64,000 bases of DNA from Hanstruepera ponticola (lineage in GTDB: Bacteria; Bacteroidota; Bacteroidia; Flavobacteriales; Flavobacteriaceae), in the NCBI RefSeq assembly GCF_012931685.1, contig NZ_JABANC010000007.1:18023-82022 (forward strand). The letters run 5' to 3'. The position numbers were made by a program, and so were the translations under genes. The notes under the pieces were generated by a model. It was not told the origin of the DNA. It did not search any database and worked only from the letters and a program-made list of their open reading frames with translations. Positions 1 through 7,756 of the stretch are shown in pieces; position 1 is the first letter of the stretch; each line of letters starts with the position of its first letter.

Positions 1-28
1 GGCGTATATGACGAAAGAATTTAATCAT
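1..28 (-). CDS. DUF6090 family protein, N-terminal fragment cut by the window edge
   Basis: Nine codons are visible, reading MIKFFRHIR, which is the start shared by the paralogs to its right. The ATG (28-26) overlaps the stop of the preceding gene in the ATGATTAA arrangement seen at other junctions of this array. The rest lies outside the window, so length and integrity are unknown. It shows that the array continues to the left and has at least ten members. Confidence 0.8.
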
Positions 29-764
29 GCTTATCTTTTTGAGCATTCAAGATATCTAAAAGCTCCTCTGTCTTTGCTAAAACTTCTTTAGTTAAACCAA
101 GATAACGATTAATCGCATGGTTATTTACCAATAAGGCGTTTATGTAATGTGGTGCAAGTTTAACTGGATCAACATTTCCCCATAGCTGTTCAGCTAGTGC
201 TTGATTTATATCCTCACCCAAAACATAATTTTCCTTATAACTACTATAGAGGCTAAAATAGGAATTTCTATTACCGTTAGAAACCCCAATCTCAAATGCT
301 TGAAGCCGATTAAGCTCCATAATTTCTTGAATAATAAAATCCTCAAACAAATCAATATTGCCAGTAGAAGTTAAAATGTTAAGCGTATTAGTATTATACG
401 TATTCATTGTTCTCAAACCTATTAACCCCGAAATTTGAGCCATATTTTTAACATCTTTGGCTTTTGTTGTTGGTTCTTTAATAACTGCCAACAAAGAATC
501 TGAATGCTTTACAAAGCCCTCTTCATTCTCTTTGAGTCTAGCATTTAATTGAATGGTATCTTTAGTGAGATCATTTATTAAATTTTGAACGTAGACTTGT
601 TTAAGCTTATTTTTTTTGGAAGCTTCATACCAAGTGTTAACTTGAAGTGCTATCAATATACCAATAACAACAAGAACAATTTCGCCTAAAGCATATTTAA
701 GATATCTACCTGTTTTATTTTCCATAACTAGAGATTGGCGTATATGACGGAAGAATTTAATCAT
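21..764 (-). CDS. DUF6090 family single-pass membrane protein (array copy 1)
   Basis: 247 aa. A basic amphipathic start (MIKFFRHIR) is followed by one hydrophobic helix at about residues 25-43 (GEIVLVVIGILIALQ), then about 200 polar, probably helical residues. The basic N-terminus suggests cytoplasmic N and periplasmic C. The tail carries the second family motif at about 124-151 (NTLNILTSTGN then a hydrophobic pattern). This copy has NTW where most have NNWN after the helix, and lacks the D-S-L motif near residue 101. The last 8 bases overlap the next gene. The family is recognised as DUF6090, common in flavobacteria and without known function. Confidence 0.85.
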   Translation of the reverse strand: MIKFFRHIRQSLVMENKTGRYLKYALGEIVLVVIGILIALQVNTWYEASKKNKLKQVYVQNLINDLTKDTIQLNARLKENEEGFVKHSDSLLAVIKEPTTKAKDVKNMAQISGLIGLRTMNTYNTNTLNILTSTGNIDLFEDFIIQEIMELNRLQAFEIGVSNGNRNSYFSLYSSYKENYVLGEDINQALAEQLWGNVDPVKLAPHYINALLVNNHAINRYLGLTKEVLAKTEELLDILNAQKDKHD

Positions 765-1491
765 TTAACTGCTGTATGTAATCAGTACAAATTTCTATTG
801 TTTCAATATTTAATTGTAGTAGTTCTTTTAGCTCTTGATTATTACTTAAGGCAAAGTTATTTACGAGCCTGTTTTGTATTTCATTATCTTTGATTATGTC
901 ATTGAGTAGATTTTGATCTATGATTTCATGGGTAATAAATAATCTGCCATTAGTTTTTTCATAAACTAAATCTCGCATAATATTCCTATTTTCAACATAA
1001 TTTTTGCCTGTGTTTTCTTCCATACTGTCATAGGCATTGTAAAGCTTTAGTATTTGACTCCTTAACATTTCATCTTTGATGAGCGAAAGTCCACCAGCAT
1101 TTTTCACTTCTTCTATGGCTCCCTTGTTAGGAACAAAATTTTGGATACTACTAAATATGCCCCTCAAAAAGTGAATAGATAGTGAATCTGGTTTTCCCGT
1201 TTTACCATCAAAATAGTCGAGCAATATGTGTTTTGAATTCACAATTTTGTTTGAAACCATTACCAAATCTGTAAGATTCTCAGCATCAGACTGTAAGTCT
1301 TGCGTAAGTAACTCTACATAGTTTTGTTCTAGTTTTTGTTCTTTACTTCGTTGATTCCAGTTATTTATTTGAAGTGCAATTAAAATACCAATAACCACAA
1401 GGATGATTTCGCCAATGGCATATTTAAAGTACTTTGCAGTCTTGTTTTGATTCATTAGGTCGTATCTGATTTTTCTAAAAAACTTAATCAT
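757..1491 (-). CDS. DUF6090 family single-pass membrane protein (array copy 2)
   Basis: 244 aa. N-terminal block MIKFFRKIR, then NKTAKYFKYAIGEI leading into the membrane helix (about 25-43) and NNWN. A PDSL motif lies near residue 101, and the second motif at about 122-154 reads as GAIEEVKNAGGLSLI followed by a leucine-rich helix ending in Y. It starts inside the stop region of copy 3 and its own stop lies inside the start of copy 1, with 8-base overlaps at both ends, so translation is probably coupled. It ends in Asn-Asp, which the overlap dictates. Function unknown; a periplasmic or envelope role is inferred from topology alone. Confidence 0.85.
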   Translation of the reverse strand: MIKFFRKIRYDLMNQNKTAKYFKYAIGEIILVVIGILIALQINNWNQRSKEQKLEQNYVELLTQDLQSDAENLTDLVMVSNKIVNSKHILLDYFDGKTGKPDSLSIHFLRGIFSSIQNFVPNKGAIEEVKNAGGLSLIKDEMLRSQILKLYNAYDSMEENTGKNYVENRNIMRDLVYEKTNGRLFITHEIIDQNLLNDIIKDNEIQNRLVNNFALSNNQELKELLQLNIETIEICTDYIQQLND

Positions 1492-2272
1492 TTATTTCTG
1501 TATCAATTAATTGTATTAGGTTTTCAATAAAATGCACTAAATCTTGATGCAAACCAGCCAGAAAACTGTTATTCATAAAAGCAAGCCTTAATCCATTATT
1601 AAAAATTTCATTGTTATGCTGCCACTGTGCATCTTCAATAAGTTTCGCGTGATTGGGTATTGGAATTTCGTCGCTACTTAGTCGTCTGGGTAATCCATAA
1701 GCCGGTTGTTTTAAATCAAAAAAATTAAGTGCGCTCACATTATTAACATGCGTATCATATAAATACACCTCATATTCCCTCCTCATATGATGTTCTCCCG
1801 TTTCAATACCTGCATATAGCTTTTCTAATTCTAACAACCCATTTTTTATAGAGTCGTTTTTTATCAAGCTCAAATTTCCTGAACTTAATAGTTCTTTAAA
1901 TGTATTATTATTAGGAACAAACGTATTCCATATAAAAACAAGCTCATAAGTATCGGTGTAATCTTGAACAGCTTCAATAGAATTTGGCGCCATTGAGTTT
2001 AACAATAGAGAACTAGCTTCAGCTTTTTTGAATCTATAATCTGCAAATTTCTTATTATTCTTAAGTTCGCTTTCTAAATCAGATTTTAAGTTTTGAAGAT
2101 AATTTATTTCTTTAAGTCGTTCTTTGCGTAATTCATTCCAGTTATTAATTTGAAGCGCTATTAGAATTCCAATAACGACAAGGACAATTTCACCAATGGC
2201 GTATTTAAAATACTTGGATGTTTTATTTTCCATGAGTAATGATTTTCTGATATCACGAAAAAATTTAATCAT
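1484..2272 (-). CDS. DUF6090 family single-pass membrane protein (array copy 3)
   Basis: 262 aa, the longest copy. The N-terminal 46 residues match the family block, with DIRKSLLMENKTSK before the helix. The stretch at about 50-95 is charged and looks like coiled coil. The second motif at about 121-154 contains TFKELLSSGNLSLI and NDSIKNGLLELEKLY. The extra length lies in the C-terminal third, about residues 160-230, which has proline- and histidine-containing segments with no counterpart in copies 2 or 4. 8-base overlaps occur with both neighbours. Family DUF6090; function unknown. Confidence 0.85.
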   Translation of the reverse strand: MIKFFRDIRKSLLMENKTSKYFKYAIGEIVLVVIGILIALQINNWNELRKERLKEINYLQNLKSDLESELKNNKKFADYRFKKAEASSLLLNSMAPNSIEAVQDYTDTYELVFIWNTFVPNNNTFKELLSSGNLSLIKNDSIKNGLLELEKLYAGIETGEHHMRREYEVYLYDTHVNNVSALNFFDLKQPAYGLPRRLSSDEIPIPNHAKLIEDAQWQHNNEIFNNGLRLAFMNNSFLAGLHQDLVHFIENLIQLIDTEIND

Positions 2273-3023
2273 TTGATTCTAAATTTAAAACAGTATTGAT
2301 CTGCTCTATACCCTGTAAATTATCATCTAAATATCCTTTTGAAATATGATGCAAAACTTCAGTGTGATTCTTTATGGCATTAATATAATACTTGTAGGCG
2401 TTATCATTCAATATGCTTTCATAATCTGCTACTTGTGCTGTTCCGCTAACATATTTTCCATCTGTAATTTGAATAGGATACCACACACTAAAATAATTTG
2501 AAGCTTTGTTAATTCTAAAATCTTCAATTTGGTCAATAGCAGTTTGTTCCATTTGGCGCAACCAATTGAGGTTGCCTTCATATATTCTAAATATCAAATC
2601 TCTCAATTCCAAATCAGATATTAAGTCTAATCCTTTAGATTCAATAGTTTTATACGCACCAGCATTAACAATAAATTTTGTCCAAACAGCAGTATTAGCA
2701 AAATGAACTTTTAGAGTATCTGAATATGGCAATTTTTTATTTATATGATTTACTATTACATTCGAAGATTCTATCAAATTTTCTTGCATTCTAATATTGA
2801 ATTTTAAATCTCCAGAATTTCGCTCTAGATCATTTTTAAGCTGAATGAGTAGTTGTTTTTCATAGTTATCTAACTTTCTTTTTTCGTTCCAATTATTTAC
2901 TTGAAGTGCAATTAAAATACCTATAACCACGAGTATAATCTCTCCTATAGCGTATTTGAAATACTTACCTGTTTTTCCTGTTTCCATAAGTTTAAATCGG
3001 ATTTTTCTGAAAACTTTAATCAT
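2265..3023 (-). CDS. DUF6090 family single-pass membrane protein (array copy 4)
   Basis: 252 aa. It begins MIKVFRKIR (V for F at residue 4) and has METGKTGK where others have MENKTSK. The helix is at about 25-43. The motif YSDTLKVHF lies near residue 100, and the second motif at about 121-150 reads AGAYKTIESKGLDLIS then LRDLIFRIY. With copies 7 and 8 it forms a subgroup sharing G/S-AY at the start of this motif. It ends in Asn-Asp and overlaps copy 3 by 8 bases. Upstream it is separated from copy 5 by only 2 bases rather than overlapping. Confidence 0.85.
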   Translation of the reverse strand: MIKVFRKIRFKLMETGKTGKYFKYAIGEIILVVIGILIALQVNNWNEKRKLDNYEKQLLIQLKNDLERNSGDLKFNIRMQENLIESSNVIVNHINKKLPYSDTLKVHFANTAVWTKFIVNAGAYKTIESKGLDLISDLELRDLIFRIYEGNLNWLRQMEQTAIDQIEDFRINKASNYFSVWYPIQITDGKYVSGTAQVADYESILNDNAYKYYINAIKNHTEVLHHISKGYLDDNLQGIEQINTVLNLESND

Positions 3024-3025
3024 GG

Positions 3026-3805
3026 TTAGTCTTTCAATTCTTTATTAATAGCAAAAATTAAGCTATCAGAATAGTTAATAATTTGTTCCATCTTTTTGAA
3101 ATTAGCCTGTTGACCACCTTCAATTAAAGCCAAACCAATTTGTATGTTTTGGTATTTTTCTGAATTTTTATCAAAAAACCAAGTGTAGTTATTAATTTTA
3201 AAATTTAGACTGTCTTTATTATAGTCAAGTATCATTTTATAATATCCATCTCGCATAATACGAAATCCCTCGCGCATAGTTTCTGAATTTCCTTTGTTGT
3301 ACAATTCCTCTCTTTCACAGCGTTTATAATATTTTTTAATAGCATTTATTAGTGAATCAGACCCGATAGTATAGAGCTTTCCTGTATTAATTAATTCCTC
3401 ATATGTACTATTATGTAAATTTAAATAGGCTCCGCCAGCACCCAGATTGTTATTTAAAATAAATTCCAAATCAGATTCTTGCAAACCTCGATACGTTAAT
3501 TTAAATAATGAGTCACAGTTAGAGAGTGCCTTTTCTAATGGTATATAATTTTTTGGTAGTTCAGCAGATTCAAAAGCTAAAATCTTCATACGATTTTTAT
3601 TCATTTCTAAATCGTTAATAATTTTCTCCAAAAAGACCTTATTGCTCGATTTCATAAGCCTTTTTGAGTTCCAATTATTTATTTGAAGTGCCAATAAAAT
3701 GCCGATGACAACCAGAACAATTTCTCCAATAGCATACTTAATATATTTACTGGTTTTATTTTCCATTAGTAATGACTGCCGTATGTGGCGAAAGAATTTA
3801 ATCAT
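3026..3805 (-). CDS. DUF6090 family single-pass membrane protein (array copy 5)
   Basis: 259 aa. N-terminal block MIKFFRHIRQSLLMENKTSK, then the helix at about 25-43. The second motif is shifted about 10 residues later than in most copies (about 132-160, STYEELINTGKLYTIGSDSL) because of an insertion before it that includes LGAGGAY. Its central and distal segments are more basic than in the other copies. The ATG overlaps the stop of copy 6 by 4 bases (ATGA). It ends KELKD and stops 2 bases before copy 4 starts. DUF6090; function unknown. Confidence 0.85.
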   Translation of the reverse strand: MIKFFRHIRQSLLMENKTSKYIKYAIGEIVLVVIGILLALQINNWNSKRLMKSSNKVFLEKIINDLEMNKNRMKILAFESAELPKNYIPLEKALSNCDSLFKLTYRGLQESDLEFILNNNLGAGGAYLNLHNSTYEELINTGKLYTIGSDSLINAIKKYYKRCEREELYNKGNSETMREGFRIMRDGYYKMILDYNKDSLNFKINNYTWFFDKNSEKYQNIQIGLALIEGGQQANFKKMEQIINYSDSLIFAINKELKD

Positions 3806-4545
3806 TTTTCGAGTTTTTCTATTTCTTGATCTATTTTAGAAATTAGGTTATTGGCCTTTTTATTAAAGTTTTCAAATCTTTTATATGACCTTAACTGCCT
3901 GTAGCCTATTTCTGTACAAACATTATAAAATTCTTCATCTTGCATCATGGTTTCGTAATCAGTAGGAACATACGGCAAATATTCCTGGTTGAGTGTTATA
4001 TTTCTACGTAGATACTTTTTTGCAAGTGGTAGAAATAATGTTGTATTAATTTGATTCATACTTGACATGTCTGAATTATCCAAAATGTCCATTTCAACTT
4101 CAATGAGATTGATAATTTCTCTTCTTAATGGTGTACTAGATATTAGATTGACGCCAATACTTTTAAGGTTTTCAAATCCAGCATAGGTGAAATCCGGGTC
4201 CCAATAACCCGAGAAATTAGAAAAATAAACCAGCAAACTGTCATTAAAGGGCGTTTTGTTTTCGTAAAATTCTATGATTTTTGTATTATTAGATAGGCTG
4301 GATTTTGTATGCTTAATGCCTTCTGTTAAATTACTAATATTATCTTTAAGGTCACTTTTTATATCCTTTAAGATACTTATTTCTAGTTGTATTTTTTTTC
4401 GACTTTCGTTCCAATTATTTATTTGCAAGGCAATCAAAATACCTATAACAACCAGAACAATTTCACCAATAGCGTATTTGATGTATTTACCAGTTTTGTT
4501 TTCACTCATAAGGTTTAAGCGTATTTTTCGAAAAAAATTAATCAT
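3802..4545 (-). CDS. DUF6090 family single-pass membrane protein (array copy 6)
   Basis: 247 aa. It starts MINFFRKIR, the only copy with Asn at residue 3. The helix is at about 25-43, NDSLLVYF near residue 101, and the second motif at about 121-150 (YAGFENLKSIGVNLIS then LRREIINLI). WDPD just before this motif is shared in part with copy 9 (WDPS), which suggests those two are related. The start overlaps the copy 7 stop by 8 bases; the stop overlaps the copy 5 start by 4 bases. Function unknown. Confidence 0.85.
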   Translation of the reverse strand: MINFFRKIRLNLMSENKTGKYIKYAIGEIVLVVIGILIALQINNWNESRKKIQLEISILKDIKSDLKDNISNLTEGIKHTKSSLSNNTKIIEFYENKTPFNDSLLVYFSNFSGYWDPDFTYAGFENLKSIGVNLISSTPLRREIINLIEVEMDILDNSDMSSMNQINTTLFLPLAKKYLRRNITLNQEYLPYVPTDYETMMQDEEFYNVCTEIGYRQLRSYKRFENFNKKANNLISKIDQEIEKLEK

Positions 4546-5293
4546 TTAAATTCATTAATTCTATATTTATTTGGTCTAAACACTCTAATACTTTCGCTTC
4601 CAAATTTCTGTAGTTATTTAACATATATACTCTCAAATCTTCATTCATCACTAACGCATTTTTAAATTCTTCGTCTTTTTTAAGGGCTTCAAAATTTATT
4701 GGTCTGCCTAACTGCTCACCTGCTTTGAGGTCTTTGCTTAAATCTTTCTTCACAGAAATTCTCTTTAACACAGCTGGCATAACAATTTGATATTGTAATG
4801 CATGGTCGTCTTGGATTTCAAAATCAATGACATTTTGATAATGAAATGAATAAAGCTTCGTAATTGTCTGCCGCAAATCATCATTTGAAATAATTTCAAG
4901 TCCGCGAGATTTTAGAGTTTCATAGGCACTATAATTCACAACAGATCTTGTGGTATATAGCAGACTTCCGTAATAAACATCTAACGAGTCTGAATACGCA
5001 TCTTGCTCATTTAGGCTTTGCAAAACGACTTGACAGGCCTTCAGTCTTATCTTATTAAACTCTATATTAAACCTAACATCTCCTAGGTCAGTTTGTAAAT
5101 TATTTGCAATTTCTTGCAGATATTTTATTTGAATTTTCTTTAGCTGATTGTTATTATTCCAATTACTAACTTGTAATGCTATTAGAATTCCAATAACAAC
5201 GAGGATAATTTCACCAATGGCGTATTTGAAATACTTACCCGTTTTATTTTGTTCTAGAAGTGATTTGCGGATATGTCTAAAGAATTTAATCAT
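4538..5293 (-). CDS. DUF6090 family single-pass membrane protein (array copy 7)
   Basis: 251 aa from the ATG at 5293. An in-frame ATG further upstream (5314) would add seven residues before the invariant MIKFFRHIR and would overlap copy 8, so the internal start is preferred. Helix about 25-43; YSDSLDVYY near 100; second motif about 121-150 (YSAYETLKSRGLEIIS then LRQTITKLY), very close to copies 4 and 8. It ends LND and overlaps copy 6 by 8 bases. Copy 8 ends 4 bases upstream. Function unknown. Confidence 0.85.
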   Translation of the reverse strand: MIKFFRHIRKSLLEQNKTGKYFKYAIGEIILVVIGILIALQVSNWNNNNQLKKIQIKYLQEIANNLQTDLGDVRFNIEFNKIRLKACQVVLQSLNEQDAYSDSLDVYYGSLLYTTRSVVNYSAYETLKSRGLEIISNDDLRQTITKLYSFHYQNVIDFEIQDDHALQYQIVMPAVLKRISVKKDLSKDLKAGEQLGRPINFEALKKDEEFKNALVMNEDLRVYMLNNYRNLEAKVLECLDQINIELMNLND

Positions 5294-5297
5294 TGTT

Positions 5298-6026
5298 TTA
5301 TATTGTTTTATCAATAAGTGAAATGATATCTTCGGCTTCTTTAATAATTGGTACTATTACTCTATAGTTATTCCAATAAATATCACCTTCAATATCCAGT
5401 AATTTTAGTAAGTCTTTATTAGATTTTAAGTCCTTTGTATTTAAGCGAGCTCTTACATACCAAGTTTTTCCATTTACATAACTAAGTTCAAGAACCTTTT
5501 CACGTAATTTCACCCTTTGAGTGTACGTTTCGTTATATTCTTTAATAAGTTCTTTACCACGTGGCAACCTATTTTCATAAAAACGTATCAATCTATTTCT
5601 TAATGAATCATTAGTTATTTTATCTAAACCTATTGCTTTTAAAGATTCGTATGCACCTTTATCATATGTAAAAAGTATACCTGTACTCGCATCATTAAAA
5701 TTCTTTCTAATAATACTATCATGTGCTTTTTCATTACTGTGCATATTTTTTATCAAGTTCTCTATTCCCTTTCTTTTCGGTAATATTCGCTCTTCCAATA
5801 TGGATTGATTTCGTTCTAAATCTAGTTGTATAGAAGTTTTAATTTCTTTTAAAATTTTGGTTTGAAACTGGTTGCTTTTTCGGTTTTCATTCCAATTGTT
5901 AATCTGCAAAGCAATGAGAATACCAATAACCACTAGAAAAATCTCACCTATGGCGTATTTAAAATATTTGGATGTTTTATTTTCCATAAGGAGTGATTTA
6001 CGAATATGACGGAAGAATTTAATCAT
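5298..6026 (-). CDS. DUF6090 family single-pass membrane protein (array copy 8)
   Basis: 242 aa from the ATG at 6026, which gives the family start MIKFFRHIRKSLL. An in-frame ATG at 6053 would add nine residues unlike the family and lies in a short tandem duplication. The helix at 25-43 has IFLVVIG. HDSI lies near residue 102, and the second motif at about 122-151 reads GAYESLKAIGLDKITNDSLR. It lacks the C-terminal Asn-Asp because its stop does not overlap copy 7. A 55-base gap separates it from copy 9, so a separate start of transcription here is possible. Function unknown. Confidence 0.85.
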   Translation of the reverse strand: MIKFFRHIRKSLLMENKTSKYFKYAIGEIFLVVIGILIALQINNWNENRKSNQFQTKILKEIKTSIQLDLERNQSILEERILPKRKGIENLIKNMHSNEKAHDSIIRKNFNDASTGILFTYDKGAYESLKAIGLDKITNDSLRNRLIRFYENRLPRGKELIKEYNETYTQRVKLREKVLELSYVNGKTWYVRARLNTKDLKSNKDLLKLLDIEGDIYWNNYRVIVPIIKEAEDIISLIDKTI

Positions 6027-6057
6027 GATTATACATTTTACATGATTATACATTTTA
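6024..6057. repeat. Perfect 17-bp tandem duplication at the start of array copy 8
   Basis: CATGATTATACATTTTA occurs at 6024-6040 and again immediately at 6041-6057. The first copy contains the start codon of the gene at 5298-6026 (reverse strand). The second lies in its leader and adds an out-of-frame ATG upstream. Confidence 0.9.
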
Positions 6058-6081
6058 ACTATAGAAACAAAAACTCACAGA

Positions 6082-6825
6082 TTAATCCTCATAGGTTTCG
6101 CATTCACTTATTATTTCAAGATGCAATTGCTTGGCATCGTTATAGAATCTCAAAATAAATCTATTCTGAAAAACCCTATTTACCAAAACATTCTCATAGG
6201 ATTTTAATTTAAGAAGTTCTTCATTAGAACCTTCAAAATTTGAAATGCCGTAGCCCAATGGATCTCCTGAAGTTAAGTTTTTCACAATAGCATGTTCTTC
6301 CAAATACTCAAAATATTTTTTTCCTCCCGAAATATAAAAATCGTACCAGCTTAACAAATTGCTGTAAAAACTTTCCCACTCAATCAATCGTTCCTTTAAA
6401 TTATTATTGGAAAGCTTAGAAAGTTTTCCAGAATTCTTTATGTTACTCAAAGTGTATAGACTAGGATCCCAAACTGCCATCCTGAAGGTCATTCCAATAA
6501 GGCTATCAACTTTCCCTAAATCGCCTTCCATGTAGTCTGGACCAATATGGTCTAATAAAACATTTCCTGCATTGATAAACGCTTCCACATTACTCATATT
6601 AGACTCTAGATCGATTAAGTTCTTCTGGAATTCCAACTTAAGACTAGCTATGGTTGCTTTTTCTTCTTTTAAGGTTTTTCTACCTTCATTCCAATTGTTG
6701 ATTTGGAGCGCAATGAGAATACCAATAACCACAAGAATGATTTCGCCTAAAGCATACAGTAAGTATTTAGAAAACTTGTTTTCTGCCAATAGGTGTTGGC
6801 GTATTTTTCTGAAGAATTTAATCAT
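6082..6825 (-). CDS. DUF6090 family single-pass membrane protein (array copy 9, first in the array)
   Basis: 247 aa. This is the promoter-proximal copy if the array is one transcript. It is the most divergent at the N-terminus: NKFSKYLLYALGEI where the others have NKTxKYxKYAIGEI. Helix about 25-43; WDPS at about 119-122; second motif about 121-154 (LSNIKNSGKLSKLSNNNLKERLI). A short region with a possible -7 element (6846-6853) and the terminator of the upstream gene lie before it. The family resemblance is clear; function is unknown. Confidence 0.85.
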   Translation of the reverse strand: MIKFFRKIRQHLLAENKFSKYLLYALGEIILVVIGILIALQINNWNEGRKTLKEEKATIASLKLEFQKNLIDLESNMSNVEAFINAGNVLLDHIGPDYMEGDLGKVDSLIGMTFRMAVWDPSLYTLSNIKNSGKLSKLSNNNLKERLIEWESFYSNLLSWYDFYISGGKKYFEYLEEHAIVKNLTSGDPLGYGISNFEGSNEELLKLKSYENVLVNRVFQNRFILRFYNDAKQLHLEIISECETYED

Positions 6826-6845
6826 ATAGTTGGCTGTTTTATGTC

Positions 6846-6853
6846 TAAAGATA
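6846..6853 (-). promoter_or_regulatory. Possible -7 promoter element for the DUF6090 array
   Basis: On the minus strand this reads TATCTTTA, one base from the Bacteroidota consensus TAnnTTTG, about 20 bases before the copy 9 ATG. No TTG is seen at the -33 position, so support is weak. Confidence 0.35.
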
Positions 6854-6867
6854 AGTAATTTATAAAA

Positions 6868-6895
6868 TAAAAAAAGCCAGCTTAAAAACTGGACT
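6868..6895 (-). terminator. Rho-independent terminator after the barrel-like protein gene
   Basis: On the minus strand CCAG...CTGG forms a short hairpin followed by CTTTTTTT. It lies between the stop at 6921 and the DUF6090 array, so the array is probably a separate transcription unit. Confidence 0.6.
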
Positions 6896-6920
6896 TCAAT
6901 TATTTATCAATAAATAAAAC

Positions 6921-7682
6921 TCAAAAAGTTTTAATCACTCTTAATACTGCTGAAGCTTCTGTTTCTGAATCTTCAAATCTAGGACCTAGACCAAACTGAA
7001 ATGCCAGTCCACTATCAAATTCATAATGCATTTGAGGCAGCACCAATAGTGACATCTCATTATTATCACGTCCTTGCAGCGTTGGGTCTGTGTTATTAAA
7101 CTCCAAACCTAGAACTATATGTTCATTTAAATCTGCAAATACCGATGCATTCAATAAAATAGTTTCTTTTTTAGCTGGAGCATCAGATCCTGCTTCCAAC
7201 ATTACACCAAAAAGACCAAGTGTACTCCACGTTTCATTAAACCTATAGGCCGGCACATAAAGAAAACTAAATTCAGTTATATTATCATGTAGCATGGTCT
7301 CTCCAATTATCTGAATACCATGTATATATTTATTATTTTTTGATTGTCCAATGGTCCATTGTATGGCTATTTTTACCGCTTCCAACTCAAAATTTTCAAA
7401 AGGCAACTCTAATTCTACCGCAAAACCATCAAATAAAGCATATTCAACTTCAGGTGCCCACTCGACTTCTCTTGATGATATATTATTTATTGGAAAATCT
7501 GCAAGTGCATTTATTTCTAACTCACCTTTTTTTGCTCCTAATCCGCGTACTAAATCAAACATAAGAGGTTCAGGAATACTAACAGTTTCAACAACATCAG
7601 TCTCTTGTGCAAATGATTGATTATTGGGAAACAGAATTGTGATTAAAAGGATTCCAATTAACAAATTTTTAAAATGAGTCAT
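6921..7682 (-). CDS. Secreted protein, probable outer-membrane beta-barrel, function unknown
   Basis: 253 aa. A signal peptide is clear (MTHFKNLLIGILLITILF then NNQSFAQ, cleavage probably after AQ). The mature part alternates hydrophobic and polar residues in many short strands (for example EFSFLYVPAYRF, LLNASVFADL, LALQFGLGP-like runs) and ends in Phe (RVIKTF), a typical last residue of outer-membrane barrels. It resembles small flavobacterial barrel proteins of unknown role; no specific family could be named. It stands alone between two terminators. Confidence 0.6.
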   Translation of the reverse strand: MTHFKNLLIGILLITILFPNNQSFAQETDVVETVSIPEPLMFDLVRGLGAKKGELEINALADFPINNISSREVEWAPEVEYALFDGFAVELELPFENFELEAVKIAIQWTIGQSKNNKYIHGIQIIGETMLHDNITEFSFLYVPAYRFNETWSTLGLFGVMLEAGSDAPAKKETILLNASVFADLNEHIVLGLEFNNTDPTLQGRDNNEMSLLVLPQMHYEFDSGLAFQFGLGPRFEDSETEASAVLRVIKTF

Positions 7683-7725
7683 AGATATTTGTAATCTTTA
7701 GAGTAAAGATACTTCATTAAAAAAT

Positions 7726-7756
7726 AAAAAAACCAACTCACTTGTTGGTTTTTATT
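7726..7756 (-). terminator. Rho-independent terminator after asnB
   Basis: AACCAAC (7731-7737) pairs with GTTGGTT (7744-7750) around a 6-base loop. On the minus strand it is followed by a T-rich tract, directly after the asnB stop codon. Confidence 0.8.

Noticed and set aside
1..6825. The DUF6090 array as an assembly artefact or a recent amplification
   Set aside because: Each copy differs throughout the outer part and at silent positions in the anchor; junctions differ too. A repeat-collapse or fresh duplication would show near-identical DNA.
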